A stretch of DNA of 64,000 nucleotides from Leptoclinus maculatus (lineage: Eukaryota > Chordata > Actinopteri > Perciformes > Stichaeidae): contig JAVDOI010000073.1 in the NCBI GenBank assembly GCA_032191485.1, positions 551,909-615,908 on the forward strand, read 5' to 3'. Under the pieces are notes generated by a model. That model was not told where the DNA came from and searched no databases. It worked only from the letters and a program-made list of their open reading frames with translations. The position numbers were made by a program, and so were the translations under genes. The first letter of the stretch is position 1. Each line of letters begins with the position of its first letter. Shown piece by piece: positions 50,601 through 60,844 of this stretch.

Positions 50601-52349
50601 GTGTGTGTGTCCTTCAGTCTCCATCAAGGCCACAATGACCTGGTGCATGATGGGAAATATGACATCATAAGAGTGTAGTTATGTAAAGCAAGAGCAGACT
50701 TCAGATCAGTTTATATCACTGACATTATAAAGACAGCACCATACGGGTGACTGGTCCGTACGGGTGACTGGTCCGTACGGGTGACTGGTCCGTACGGGTG
50801 ACTGGTCCGTACGGGTGACTGGTCCGTACGGGTGACTGGTCCGTACGGGTGACTGGTCCGTACGGGTGACTGGTCCGTACGGGTGACTGGTCCGTACGGG
50901 TGACTGGTCCGTACGGGTGACTGGTCCGTACGGGTGACTGGTCCGTACGGGTGACTGGTCCGTACGGGTGACTGGTCCGTACGGGTGACTGGTCCGTACG
51001 GGTGACTGGTCCATACAGTCCGTACGGGTGACTGGTCCGTACGGGTGACTGGTCCGTACGGGTGACTGGTCCGTACGGGTGACTGGTCCGTACGGGTGAC
51101 TGGTCCGTACAGGTAACTGGTCCATACAGTCCGTACGGGTGACTGGTCCGTACGGGTGACTGGTCCGTACGGGTGACTGGTCCGTACGGGTGACTGGTCC
51201 ATACGGGTAACTGGTCCATACAGTCCGTACGGGTGACTGGTCCATACGGGTGACTGGTCCGTACGGGTGACTGGTCCATACAGGTGACTGGTCCATACAG
51301 TCCGTACGGGTGACTGGTCCATACGGGTGACTGGTCCGTACGGGTGACTGGTCCATACAGGTAACTGGTCCATACAGTCCGTACGGGTGACTGGTCCATA
51401 CGGGTGACTGGTCCGTACAGTCGTATGGGTGACTGGTCCGTACGGGTGACTGGTCCGTACGGGTGACTGGTCCATACAGTCCGTACGGGTGACTGGTCCA
51501 TACAGTCCGTACGGGTGACTGGTCCGTACGGGTGACTGGTCCATACAGTCGTATGGGTGACTGGTCCATACAGTTGTATTGGTGACTGGTCCATACAGGT
51601 AACTGGTCCGTACAGGTGACTGGTGTCATTAGTTGTTTGCTGGTGAAATGCACCATGGGAGTCGTAGTTGTCCACAGGCTTCTTGTAGCTTTAAGGTGCT
51701 ATTGATCACTTTGATCACTTGCTAGAAGTAGGAACCTAATGATTAATTTACAATCATAATATTTCTGATAACTCTGATTAGAGAACATTAATAAACACGT
51801 GAACATTCCTGATATTATTGATTTGATAGACGTAGAGATATAAACTAATAAACTAATATCAGTATTCATACACAGCTTTAGTAATATATATATATATAAT
51901 ACAATAACTAATATATATAATAAATACATATAATATAATAAATATTATATATATATATATAATATATGTATTATACGTATATTATATTTATTATATTCTA
52001 TATATAATATAATAAGTATTCTATATATAATATTATCATATAATAATAATAATAATAATAATATTATCATATAATAATATGATCATATTATCATGTAATA
52101 TTATTATTATTATTATTATTATTCATCGATAAGATGATTTAATAGGGAGACAGACCGGTGTGTGTGTGTGTGTGTGTGGGGGGGGGGGGGGGGTAGTAAC
52201 GGGAGTAACGAGAGTAACGAGAGTAGAGAGTAACGTGACTCACCCCAGCTCGAGGCGGTACGGCCCAGCAGCTCGTGAGTTCTCGGGTTCCAGAAGAATT
52301 CCCGCCACTCGCCGGATCCTTTACGGTCCTCCTCCTTGGTACCGGACAT
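34912..52349 (-). CDS. atp1b2: Na+/K+-transporting ATPase subunit beta-2
   Basis: Type II membrane glycoprotein that escorts and modulates the Na,K-ATPase alpha subunit at the plasma membrane. Coding exons on the minus strand: 52349-52244, 50084-49956, 49280-49176, 48993-48914, 48420-48295, 48179-48120, 35531-35436, 35076-34912, all phases consistent, 288 aa (beta-2 is about 290). The cytoplasmic start contains EWREFFWNPRTHELLGRT. One transmembrane helix lies at about residues 37-62 (LILLFYLVFYLFLAGMFVLT). Six extracellular cysteines are in the expected three-disulfide pattern (NCSPD, RSCQF, EECSG, QPCIL, VTCGA, VECKI). N-glycosylation sequons include FNRT, PNGT, VNYT and LNAS. YPYYGKK and the C-terminal RDKFAGRVSFKLRIN are the family's conserved blocks, and VNYTQPLVAVKFLN is beta-2-like rather than beta-1. 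Donors of exons 5 and 6 (GTTTGT, GTCTGA) are weak. Intron 6 is 12.6 kb, mostly one minisatellite. Confidence 0.95.
35160..35345. repeat. Degenerate TCTACTGGATCCAACTGG repeat, atp1b2 intron 7
   Basis: Irregular copies of CTACTGGATCCAACTGGGT and shorter TCTACTGGAT units, with several BamHI-type GGATCC sites. No coding content. Confidence 0.7.
35690..36545. repeat. 21-bp TCTGTGGTTCTACGTTGTGA minisatellite, atp1b2 intron 6
   Basis: About 42 copies of TCTGTGGTTCTACGTTGTGA plus A/G/C, with ATTG and ATGTTG variants and occasional shortened units. It is separate from, and about 120 bp away from, the giant 69-bp array in the same intron. Confidence 0.92.
36665..47935. repeat. Giant 69-bp minisatellite with higher-order structure, atp1b2 intron 6
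   Basis: Unit AACGTCTACATCCTGTTGAC plus GTGATGGTGGCACGTTGTCC plus GTCTACTAGAAGTTCTCCTC plus TCTAAAGAG, alternating with 64-bp units lacking one CCTCT, about 165 copies. Recurring variants are TAC/TGC, GGCAC/GACAC, TCC/TTC, AAAG/AATG, CTAG/CAAG/TAAG and, after 46800, CACTTTG. Rare markers recur at fixed distances: CTGATGACGTG at 38121 and 40224, and CATCGAGTAGACG near 42335 and 45214, showing 2.1-kb and 2.8-kb block duplications. Short units contain GTTCTCT-CTAA-AGAGAAC, a perfect 7-bp stem. Every unit carries TGACGTGA. No gene is inside. Confidence 0.96.
48430..48905. repeat. Imperfect AAAGAACTAGAAAG / GACAGGCAGGCAGAG repeats, atp1b2 intron 4
   Basis: Five or so units of about 55 bp combine GCAAAGAACTAGAAAGGTGG with GTGAGACAGGCAGGCAGAGG. 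They fill the intron between exons 4 and 5. Confidence 0.8.
49290..49945. repeat. 25-bp minisatellite filling atp1b2 intron 2
   Basis: Unit CTCGTTAACCAGTCACAGGC plus TGAGC, 26 copies, with AATTACAGG, ATCACATGC and CTTTGTTAACC variants. It reaches within about 11 bp of the exon 2 donor (49956) and 10 bp of the exon 3 acceptor (49280). Each unit contains CCAAT or CCAGT. The block 49381-49510 is repeated at 49556-49690. Confidence 0.92.
50480..50615. repeat. (GT)n microsatellites, atp1b2 intron 1
   Basis: Three GT tracts (50470-50490, 50550-50570, 50584-50611) lie in otherwise unique intronic DNA. The stretch 50085-50470 holds no recognised feature beyond a (CT)n run at 50259-50281. Confidence 0.85.
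50740..51612. repeat. 17-bp CCGTACGGGTGACTGGT minisatellite, atp1b2 intron 1
   Basis: About 50 copies, the first 16 almost identical, later ones with CCATAC, GGTAACT and shortened CCATACAGT units. As 17 is not divisible by 3, all three minus frames stay open and look like long proteins; they are repeat artefacts. Confidence 0.94.
51880..52125. repeat. AT-rich low-complexity tract
   Basis: (TA)n and (TAATAATAT)n runs with self-complementary stretches such as ATAATATTAT, in atp1b2 intron 1. Confidence 0.85.
52160..52196. repeat. (TG)n followed by a poly-G run near the atp1b2 exon 1 donor
   Basis: (TG)9 leads into about 17 consecutive G, 48 bp from the exon 1 splice donor at 52243. On the sense strand this is poly-C then (CA)n. 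Confidence 0.9.
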
Positions 52350-52720
52350 GATGATGAAGAGGATGAAGAGGATGAAGAGGATGAAGATGGAGGTCGGTCT
52401 GTGGACTCAGACGGCGCGATGTTCCCGTTATGACGGCACGAGCACGAACCTCCCGCCGCTGCTGCTGCTTCGAGTTTAAAGACGGTGGTCGGTGAGGGAG
52501 AATCGATCCGGTGGATCGATGATGATGATGATGATGATGATGATCGGTGAGACGACACCGAGAGACGGAGAAACAGACGGAGAGTGAGACAGGACGGTTC
52601 ACTCCTCCTCCCCCAAACACGGCATGACGTCACACCTGCTCCCCTTACACCGCCAATCACAGAGCGGTCTCATCAAGACAGACCCCGCCCCCTGCAGCCT
52701 GTGACGTATCCCGTTTGATG
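52350..52720 (-). promoter_or_regulatory. atp1b2 5' UTR and proximal promoter
   Basis: Upstream of the atp1b2 start codon are GAGGATGAA repeats, a (GAT)8 run at 52518-52542 and a GC-rich stretch with the inverted CCAAT box CCAATCACAG at 52653. No TATA box is evident. The transcription start cannot be placed. Confidence 0.45.
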
Positions 52721-52734
52721 ACGTCTCATGTGTC

Positions 52735-53880
52735 ACCTGTTTATCACAAAGTACTATTACACACACAGTACTATTACACACACAGTACTATTACTCACAC
52801 AGTACTATTACTCACACAGTACTACAGTTTATCACAAAGTACTATTACACACAGTACTATTACTCACACAGTACTATTACACACAGTACTATTACACACA
52901 CAGTACTATTACTCACACAATACTATTACTCACACAGTACTACAGTTTATCACAAAGTACTATTACACACAGTACTATTACTCACACAGTACTATTACTC
53001 ACACAGTACTACAGTTTATCACAAAGTACTATTACACACAGTACTATTACAAACACAGTACTATTACTCACACAGTACTACAGTTTATCACAAAGTACTA
53101 TTACTCACACAGTACTACAGTTTATCACAGTACTATTACTCACACAGCACTACTGTTTATCACAGTACTATTACTCACACAGTACTACAGTTTATCACAG
53201 TACTATTACTCACACAGTACTACAGTTTATTACAGTACTATTACTCACACAGTACAATTGTTTATCACAGTACTATTACTCACACAGTACTACAGTTTAT
53301 CACAGTACTATTACTCACACAGTACTACAGTTTATTACAGTACTATTACTCACACAGTACAATTGTTTATCACAGTACTGTTACTCACACAAAGTACTAT
53401 TACCCACACATTACTACTGTTTATCACAGTACTATTACCCACACAGTACTACTGTTTATCACAGTACTATTACTCACACAATACTACTGTTTATCATAGT
53501 ACTATTACTCACACAGTACTACTGTTTATCACAGTACTATTACTCACACAAAGTACTATTACCCACACAGTACTACTGTTTATCACAGTACTATTACTCA
53601 CACAGTACTACTGTTTATCACAGTACTATTACTCACACAAAGTACTATTACCCACACAGTACTACAGTTTATCACAGTACTATTACCCACACAGTACTAC
53701 AGTTTATCACAGTACTATTACTCACACAGTACTACTGTTTATCACAGTACTATTACTCACACAAAGTACTATTACCCACACAGTACTACAGTTTATCACA
53801 GTACTATTACCCACACAGTACTACAGTTTATCACAGTACTATTACTCACACAGTACTACAGTTTATCAGAGTGCATCGTG
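52735..53880. repeat. Composite minisatellite upstream of atp1b2
   Basis: AGTACTATTACTCACACAGT cores separated by ACTACAGTTTATCACA linkers, in 17-, 35- and 52-bp spacings. A larger block is duplicated (53145-53390 contains two nearly identical halves). All frames are open over long distances because stop codons are avoided by chance in the unit. Confidence 0.9.
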
Positions 53881-53884
53881 TTAT

Positions 53885-54045
53885 AAACACTCTATAGTTG
53901 ATATAAACAGTCTATAGTTGTTATTAAACAGTCTATAGTTGATATAAATACTCTACAGTTGATATGAACAGTCTATAGTTGTTATAAACAGTCTATAGTT
54001 GTTATAAACAGTCTATAGTTGATATAAACAGTCAATAGTATTATA
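53885..54045. repeat. About 22-bp AGTCTATAGTTGATATAAAC repeat
   Basis: Seven or eight imperfect copies with GTTATAAAC and CTCTACAG variants, between the composite array and the promoter of the zinc-finger gene. Confidence 0.85.
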
Positions 54046-54055
54046 ACCAGTCTTG

Positions 54056-54071
54056 GTCAGTAGGTGGCGGT
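54056..54071. promoter_or_regulatory. CTCF-like motif
   Basis: TCAGTAGGTGGCGGTG resembles the CTCF core (CCASYAGRKGGCR). It lies between divergent atp1b2 and the zinc-finger gene. The neighbouring AGAAGAAGAAGGA also occurs with this motif in a dispersed fish repeat (recalled), so it may be repeat-derived. Confidence 0.4.
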
Positions 54072-54099
54072 GTGTCGCTGTAAGAACTAACGGAAACCA

Positions 54100-54295
54100 T
54101 AGAAGAAGAAGGACCGTCTCACGGTGAGGACCGTTTCGGGTGTTTTAAGTTGATTTTCTGTCTCATTGTGTTTGTTATCAGCTGTTCGTTTCTCCTCTGC
54201 GTCTGTTTGACGTCACGAGATGTTAGCTAGCTACACGTTAGCTCCCTGAATGCTAACAGCCACGATGCTGCTAGCCGTTAGCATCTAGTCCGAAG
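54100..54295 (+). other. Candidate non-coding exon 1 and promoter of the zinc-finger gene
   Basis: GC-rich, CpG-containing sequence ends in TAGTCCGAAG/GTAAATAC, a good donor at 54296. The matching acceptor GATCGTCAG lies at about 56912, 39 bp before the start codon. Inferred only. Confidence 0.4.
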
Positions 54296-54624
54296 GTAAA
54301 TACGCTTCCATTATCGGACACGCCGTCCTCTGACGGGCTCCTGTCCGCTGTCTGCCCTCCATCGGTCTGTCTGTCATCATCGTGTTTATTCATCGGTTAG
54401 TGTGAGTCCGTCTGAACACAGAAACCCTAAACCACCTGGACCCTAAACCTGGACCCGGAGGTCCCATGTCCACTAGCTGAGTGGTGCAGAGAGGAGGAGG
54501 CAGCACCAGACTCCATTCAGAAAACATCAAATTTAATGTTCGGCTAACCGACTTTAGCTTCTCTCTGAACGTCAAGACTCTGCTCATTAAACGAGCTGAC
54601 GGAGAGGATCCGGGGAACGAACAG

Positions 54625-54835
54625 TAGAGATGGTCCACATGTAATAACCACATGTAGTTATTAAGAACCAGTCCTAATGAGGTTCTTAATGGTCCACATG
54701 TAATAACCACATGTAAACAAACATGTGGTTATTAAGAACCAGTCCTTAAGAACAAGAACCAGTCCTTAAGAACCAGTCCTAGTTAAGAACCAGTCCTAAT
54801 GAGGTTCTTAATGAACCACATGTTTGTTTACATGT
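54625..54835. repeat. Inverted repeats around CCACATGTAATAACCACATG
   Basis: GGTCCACATGTAATAACCAC and ACATGTGGTTATTAAGAACC occur in both orientations with AGAACCAGTCCTTAAG copies. Bases 54690-54740 fold around AACCACATGT/ACATGTGGTT. Probably a decayed palindromic repeat. Confidence 0.6.
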
Positions 54836-54892
54836 CTGGAGAGTTACAGGTTTAAAGGGTGAACATCCATCATGTTCCTAGACTCTAGACCA

Positions 54893-55235
54893 GGGGTCTT
54901 CAACGTTTTTCAGGCCAAGGACCCCCAAACTGATAGAGATGGAGCAGGGACCCCCGACTATATATATTGTATAACATTGTGTTTTATATTAAACTGGGCC
55001 TAGTGCCATGTATACACATACCTCTTTATTGTGCATTCAATACTAAGCTATTCAAATAATACACAGGTTCATATATTCATGTTTTTATTTTAAACATGAA
55101 GGTACAGTGAGTAGGGGGGCCGTGCCACTGACATTTATAAACATACCTTGTCAACTGATACCAATGACAATATCAACATTGTCTGTTAATTGCATGATAA
55201 ATCATGAATACAAGCTATTCAAATCAAGTAGTTGT
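54893..55235 (+). mobile_element. hAT-type fragment (CAGGGGTCTTCAACG terminus)
   Basis: CAGGGGTCTTCAACGTTTTT then CAGGCCAAGGACCCCCAAAC is a terminus I recall as common in fish hAT repeats. The opposite end is not found: the sequence runs into the 30-bp minisatellite, so the copy is truncated. Confidence 0.5.
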
Positions 55236-56497
55236 TATCACGTGATAATAAGTACGTATAGTTGTTTTACGTGATAATAAGTACGTATAGTTGTTATCGC
55301 GTGATAATAAGTACATATAATTGTTGTTATCACGCAATAATAAGTACGTATAGTTGTTTTACGTGATAATAAGTATGTATAGTTGATATCACGTGATAAT
55401 AAGTACGTATAGTTGTTATCACGTGATAATAAGTACGTATAGTTGTTATCACGTGATAATAAGTACGTATAGTTGATATCACGTGATAATAAGTACGTAT
55501 ATTGTTATCACGTGATAATAAGTATGTATAGTTGATATCACGTGATAATAAGTACGTATAGTTGTTATCACGTGATAATAAGTACGTATAGTTGTTATCA
55601 CGTGATAATAAGTACGTATAGTTGTTATCACGTGATAATAAGTACGTATAGTTGTTATCACGCGATAATAAGTACGTATAGTTGTTATCACGTGATAATA
55701 AGTACGTATAGTTGTTTTACGTGATAATAAGTATGTATAGTTATCACGTGATAATAAGTACGTATAGTTGTTATCACGTGATAATAAGTACGTATAGTTG
55801 TTATCACGTGATAATAAGTACGTATAGTTGTTTTACGTGATAATAAGTATGTATAGTTGATATCACGTGATAATAAGTACGTATAGTTGTTGTTATCACG
55901 TGATAATAAGTACGTATAGTTGTTATCACGTGATAATAAGTACGTATAGTTGTTATCACGTGATAATAAGTACGTATAGTTGTTATCGCACGATAATAAG
56001 TACGTATAGTTGTTATCACGTGATAATAAGTACGTATAGTTGTTATCGCGTGATAATAAGTACGTATAGTTGTTATCGCGTGATAATAAGTACGTATAGT
56101 TGTTATCGCACGATAATAAGTACGTATAGTTGTTATCGCGCGATAATAAGTACGTATAGTTGTTATCACGTGATAATAAGTACGTATAGTTGTTATCGCG
56201 CGATAATAAGTACGTATAGTTGTTATCACGTGATAATAAGTACGTATAGTTGTTATCACGTGATAATAAGTACGTATAGTTGTTATCACGCGATAATAAG
56301 TACGTATAGTTGTTATCACGCGATAATAAGTACGTATAGTTGTTATCACGCGATAATAAGTACGTATAGTTGTTATCACGCGATAATAAGTACGTATAGT
56401 TGTTATCACGCGATAATAAGTACGTATAGTTGTTGTTATCACGCGATAATAAGTACGTATAGTTGTTGTTTTACGTGATAATAAGTACGTATAGTTG
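55236..56497. repeat. 30-bp palindrome-bearing minisatellite (ATCACGTGAT)
   Basis: Unit AGTTGTTATCACGTGATAAT plus AAGTACGTAT, about 41 copies. The centre TTATCACGTGATAA is a perfect palindrome holding the E-box CACGTG, and GTACGTAT adds a second near-palindrome. Units differ mainly at the central CpGs (CGCGTG, CACGCG, CGCACG, CGCGCG). A TGTTTTACGTGATAA variant recurs at both ends. It lies in the inferred intron 1 of the zinc-finger gene. Confidence 0.93.
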
Positions 56498-56504
56498 TTG
56501 GAGA

Positions 56505-56775
56505 AGTGAGAAGGACCAGAAGGACAAAAAGGACCAATGGACCAGAGGGTCCAGCAGGACCAGAAGGACCAGAAGGTCCAGCGGGACCAGAAGGACCAAA
56601 AGGACTAGAAAGTCCATAAGGACCAAAAACCAGAGGGACCAAAGAGTCCAGAGGGACCAAAGAGTCCAGAGGGACCAAAAAGGACCAAAAGGACCTTAAG
56701 GTCCAGAAGGACCAAAAAGACCAAAAAGACCAAAAGGACCAGAAGGACCAGAGGGGACTAGAAGGACTAGAGGGA
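56505..56775. repeat. Purine-rich AAGGACCAG repeats
   Basis: Loose 9-12 bp units AGAAGGACCAGAAGGACC, AAAAGGACC and AGAGGGACC. It ends about 140 bp before the coding-exon acceptor. 56776-56910 holds nothing recognised. Confidence 0.8.
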
Positions 56776-56950
56776 CTTGGTGTCTCCTCCTAATAACATA
56801 TTGGATCTTCTTGAAAATTAATGAAAAAGTTATAAATAACCTTAAAGAGGTTAGACCTGACTTCAGGTAGAAATCATCTCACCTGTTGATGTTCACCTGT
56901 ATGTTTGATCGTCAGGGCTATGTTACCGTGGAGACCACTCTGAGGTTGCC

Positions 56951-59900
56951 ATGGCGAACAAGACGGAGCTCCACTCCTCAGACCAGACGTTGTCTCTTGA
57001 GGATGAACCCTCAAAGCCCGCTGCCCGTCGGACACGCCGTCGGGCCGCTGTCGTAGGGAGGCGGGGCCAGAGGGTGAAGAGGCGGGGCCCTGCAGAGAAA
57101 CGGCGGTGTCCCGGAGATAAGAGGCGGGGCCAGAAGGAGAAGAAGGAGGGCGTGACGGTGAAGAGGACGAGCAGCGATGGGAAGCGGCGTTGGGATAAGA
57201 AACATTACTGCGTGTTCTGTCGGCGTCCTCAGGTGAAGATCGCTCGTCACCTGCTCACCAAACACGCTGACCAACAGGAAGTAGAGTCCGCCAGCAAACT
57301 ACCGACCGGCTCCAAACAACGACACCTGCTGCTGGAGCAACTACGCTGCAGAGGCAACTACATGCACAACATAGAGGTTCGTTCACCTGTTTACCTGTTC
57401 GCCTGTCTGTTCACCTGTTCACCTGTCTGTTCACCTCTCTGTGTACCTGTCTGCCTCTCTGTTCACCTGTCTGTCTGTCTGTTCACCTGTCTGTCTGTCT
57501 GTTCAGCTGTCTGTCTGTCTGTTTACCTGTCTACCTGTTCACCTGTTTACCTATCTGTCTGTTTACCTGTCTGTTCACCTGTCTGCCTGTCTGTTCACCT
57601 GTCTACCTGTTTACCTGTCTGCCTCCCTGTTCACCTGTCTACATGTTCACCTGTCTGCCTGTTTGTTCACCTGACTACATGTTCACCTTTCTGCCTAACT
57701 GTTCACCTGTCTGTTCACCTGTCTGTTTACCTGTCTGCCTGTCTGTTCACCTGTCTGTTTACCTGTCTGTTCACCTGACCACCTGTCTGTCTGCCTGCTA
57801 ACCTGTCTGTCTGACCACCTGTCTGTGTACCTGTCTGTCCCTCAGGTGATCAGACAGGGCAGTGGAGAGATCGTGCCGTGGCGTCAGCCCTCAGAGGACG
57901 TCGATGCGAGGAACTACCTTCCCTGTCCACTCTGCCTCGGTTTCTTTCTTCGTGCTGATCTCTGGAAACATCAAGCGTCCTGTCGTAAGAAGCTGACCTT
58001 TGACCCCTCCAAAGACTCCACCTCCACGACCTCTGACCTCGTGAAGGACACAACCTCTGGCCTTGTGAAGGACACGACCTCTGACCCCACAGGTAAGTCG
58101 GCCTGCGATCCAGCAGCCGACGGGACCGACAAGTCCTCAGAGGATACACCTTCACGACCTTCTGACCCCTCAGGAGACACGATGGACCAGACCAAGCGGC
58201 CCGTGACCTCTGACCCCGTTGTGGATCAAACTATGACCTCTGACCCGGGAGCGGACCAGCCCAGGAAGAGGATCAGGGTCCAGGCTGCAGCATCTCGCCT
58301 CCTTCCAATATCCAGCGGAGCATCTGAGAGCTGCAGCGAAGTCCTGCACCGCATGAACCAGGACCACGTCTCACACCAGGTCTGTACACCTGTCAACCTG
58401 TCTATCTGCCTGTCTGTCTGTCTCCCTACCTGTCTCTGTGTTGACCCCCCGCTGTTCCTCGCTCTGTTCAGGTCAAATCTGATTGGTTGATCTGTAAATA
58501 CGGAAACAAGTTGATGGGGAACCAAGATGGCAGCCAGAGGAGGTACGACTACGTGAGCCAGAAGCTGAGGGAGCTCGGCCGGTTCCTCCTGGCTGCTAAA
58601 TCTCTGGACTCCGGAGTCCAGAACCTGCAGGACCTTCTGGCTCCGGGTCGCCTCAGTCTGTCTTTAGCCGCCGCCAGAAAGGCCTCCGGATACCGGTGGA
58701 GCCGCCCTCCGCTGGCGGTGAAGACCACGTTGAAGACGGTTTGTGAGATTGCAATCGGAGAAAGTCTGCAGGACGGAGACTGGGAGGCTGCAGCCAAGAC
58801 CACGGACTTCTACCACCTGCTGGGGAGAGAATGGGACAACCTGGGTCTGCTGAACCCGGACCCCAACACAGGTAACACCGGGGGGGTGGTCTGGTTACTA
58901 GTCCTTCAGCTTTGTCCGAGAGTTTGAACCGAGACTCTCTGTTGGGGTTCAGGTTCTATATCAAACCATTGAAGATCTTTGTGACTTTTTCTAGCCGCTG
59001 CAGTCGGAGCCAAGCTGAAGAAACGATTGGTCCAATCAAGAGGTGGGAAGTGTAAAGAGCAGTCTGACCCCAGACCAGAGGGTGAGTCCTGATCCTGATC
59101 CTGAACCCTAAACCTGAACACAGATGACGACCCCTCATCAGAATTCATATTGACTCGAGTTATCCACTAGATGGAGCTTTTTGACCTGGTCTGTCTCTCT
59201 ACCTGTAGTTTCATCTCAGAGCAGTAACAGACCGGTGACCTCCATGAGTCCACCAGAGTCCAGGCTGCAGACTACAGGTGGGTCCACCTGGATTCAGCTG
59301 AACACAAATCTATCAGTGATTTATGTTCAGACCCCCTTTTGTCTCACCACCTTTCTGTCTTTCAGTCCCTGTGGCTCCTGGGAAGGTCCGACGACGCCCG
59401 TGGTCTTCTGCAGAGAAGGAGGCGGTCTGGAGACAGTTGGGAGTCCACGTGCTGGTCCAGTCAGTACCGGGGAAGGAAGTCTGTCAGCGCTGTCTGGACC
59501 TGGAGCCGGTCCTCAGAGGGCGACACTGGAAAGACATCAAGAACCAGGTGCACAACCAGATCCAGAGCCAAAAGAAGCAGCAGTTCCATGCCCAGATGGA
59601 CCATCAGGAGAACCAGGAACAGCAAGACCAGATCCAGAACCAAAAGAAGCAGCAACAGTACCAGGCCCAAACGGACCAACAGGGCAAGGACCACAACCAG
59701 AAGAAACAGCAGTACCAGGCCCAGATGGACCACCAAGACCAGGACAACATTCACAACCAGAAGAAACAGCAGTACCAGGCCCAGATGAACCACCAAGACC
59801 AGGACAACATTCACAACCAGAAGAAACAGCAGTACCAGGCCCAGATGAACCACCAAGACCAGGACAACATTCACAACCAGAAGAAACAACAGTACCAGGC

Positions 59901-60618
59901 CCAGATGAACCACCAAGACCAGGACAACATTCACAACCAGAAGAAACAACAGTACCAGGCCGAGATGGACCACCAAGACCAGGATAACATTCACAACCAG
60001 AAGAAACAGCAGTACCAGGCCCAGATGGACCACCAAGACCAGGACAACATTCACAACCAGAAGAAACAGCAGTACCAGGCCCAGATGAACCACCAAGACC
60101 AGGACAACATTCACAACCAGAAGAAACAGCAGTACCAGGCCGAGATGGACCACCAAGACCAGGATAACATTCACAACCAGAAGAAACAACAGTACCAGGC
60201 CCAAATTGACCAGCAAGACCAGCTACAGATTCACAAAAAGCAGCTGTGCCATGCTAGACTAGACCACCAGGACCACATTCAGGTCCATAAAAAACAGCTG
60301 TACCAACTGGGCGAGCAGACCCAGGGCCTGGACCTGGACCGGGACCCTTCTATACTGGCGGGTCCACCTTATGGACCTGATGGGCCACATCAAGGCTCTG
60401 GACCGTCACTGCTGGAGCGGGACTCCACTATTAGTCCATACTCTCTTCCACACAGGACCCTGGGGCCTCACGTGGACCAGCTGCTGTCCAGGACAGACTG
60501 GGCCGACGAGTCTTTGGTCCAGCACTACTCAATCAGCAGGCAGCTGGACCGGAACCTGATCCAGGAGGCGGCCCCAGGACCGCCGCCCAATCCACACTCT
60601 GGACTGGTCCACTTCTAA
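56951..60618 (+). CDS. Unrecognised teleost zinc-finger protein with Gln-rich C-terminal repeats
   Basis: Coding exons 56951-57376, 57846-58379, 58472-58871, 58995-59081, 59209-59277 and 59366-60618 join in frame to 922 aa. Residues 25-85 are Arg/Lys-rich, a likely nuclear signal. A C2H2-like finger is at C87/C90/H100/H105 (HYCVFCRRPQVKIARHLLTK), and a CCHC-like finger at C169/C172/H184/C188 (YLPCPLCLGFFLRADLWKHQ). Exon 3 encodes a probably helical domain (YDYVSQKLRELGRFLLAAKS). Exon 6 begins with a conserved-looking module (RRRPWSSAEKEAVWRQLGVH, CLDLEPVLRGRHWKDIKNQV), then nine or so 20-residue repeats HNQKKQQYQAQMDHQDQDNI. I recall similar finger plus PWS..EK modules in many uncharacterised fish proteins, perhaps derived from mobile elements, but cannot name a function. 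Donors of exons 1 and 2 are weak (GTTCGT, GTCTGT). Confidence 0.75.
57377..57845. repeat. CACCTGTCTGTCTGTTCACC minisatellite filling an intron of the zinc-finger gene
   Basis: Units of 8-28 bp built from TTCACCTGTCTG, TTTACCTGTCTG and CCTGTCTGTCTG fill the entire intron from the GTTCGTTCACC donor to the CTGTCCCTCAG acceptor. It also keeps the frame open, so intron retention would add about 156 codons. That explains the long continuous frame here. Confidence 0.85.
59690..60220 (+). repeat. 60-bp coding minisatellite in the zinc-finger gene
   Basis: Nine near-identical 60-bp units, for example AACCAGAAGAAACAGCAGTA plus CCAGGCCCAGATGGACCACC plus AAGACCAGGACAACATTCAC, in frame with the last exon. 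Each encodes 20 residues. Substitutions are few (ATGGAC/ATGAAC, GCCCAG/GCCGAG, CAGCAG/CAACAG). The first and last units are diverged. Confidence 0.93.
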
Positions 60619-60683
60619 TGGATGGACCCACAAGGGTCCACTACCGATGAGGAAGCACGAGGCCTCCTGAACTTCCTGTACAA

Positions 60684-60689
60684 AATAAA
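60684..60689 (+). terminator. Polyadenylation signal of the zinc-finger gene
   Basis: AATAAA 66 bp after the stop codon. Confidence 0.6.
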
Positions 60690-60844
60690 ATAGGCCGTGT
60701 TGTCCACAGGACCTTTTTAAGACCTGGGACCTCGAGGAGGTCCTCGTGCCCCCCAGAGTAAAATGTCCAACATTTTAAAGTTAAATGCATCAGTCTGGAG
60801 AACTTTAAAAGAAACTCTGAAGAACTTTGTGCTCATTTAGACTC

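Noticed and set aside
50706..51675. Three long minus-strand frames (SPVRTSHPYGPVT periodicity)
   Set aside because: A 17-bp unit opens every frame in turn. There is no start context, and it is inside atp1b2 intron 1.
52715..53917. Tyr/Thr/His-rich frames of about 400 codons on the plus strand
   Set aside because: Composite minisatellite read in two frames, with no domain or splice structure.
59461..60216. 251-codon minus frame rich in Leu/Val (LVLVVHLGLVLLFLLVVNV), looking like a membrane protein
   Set aside because: Reverse strand of the Gln-codon-rich 60-bp coding repeat. Gln and His codons read backwards give Leu and Val.
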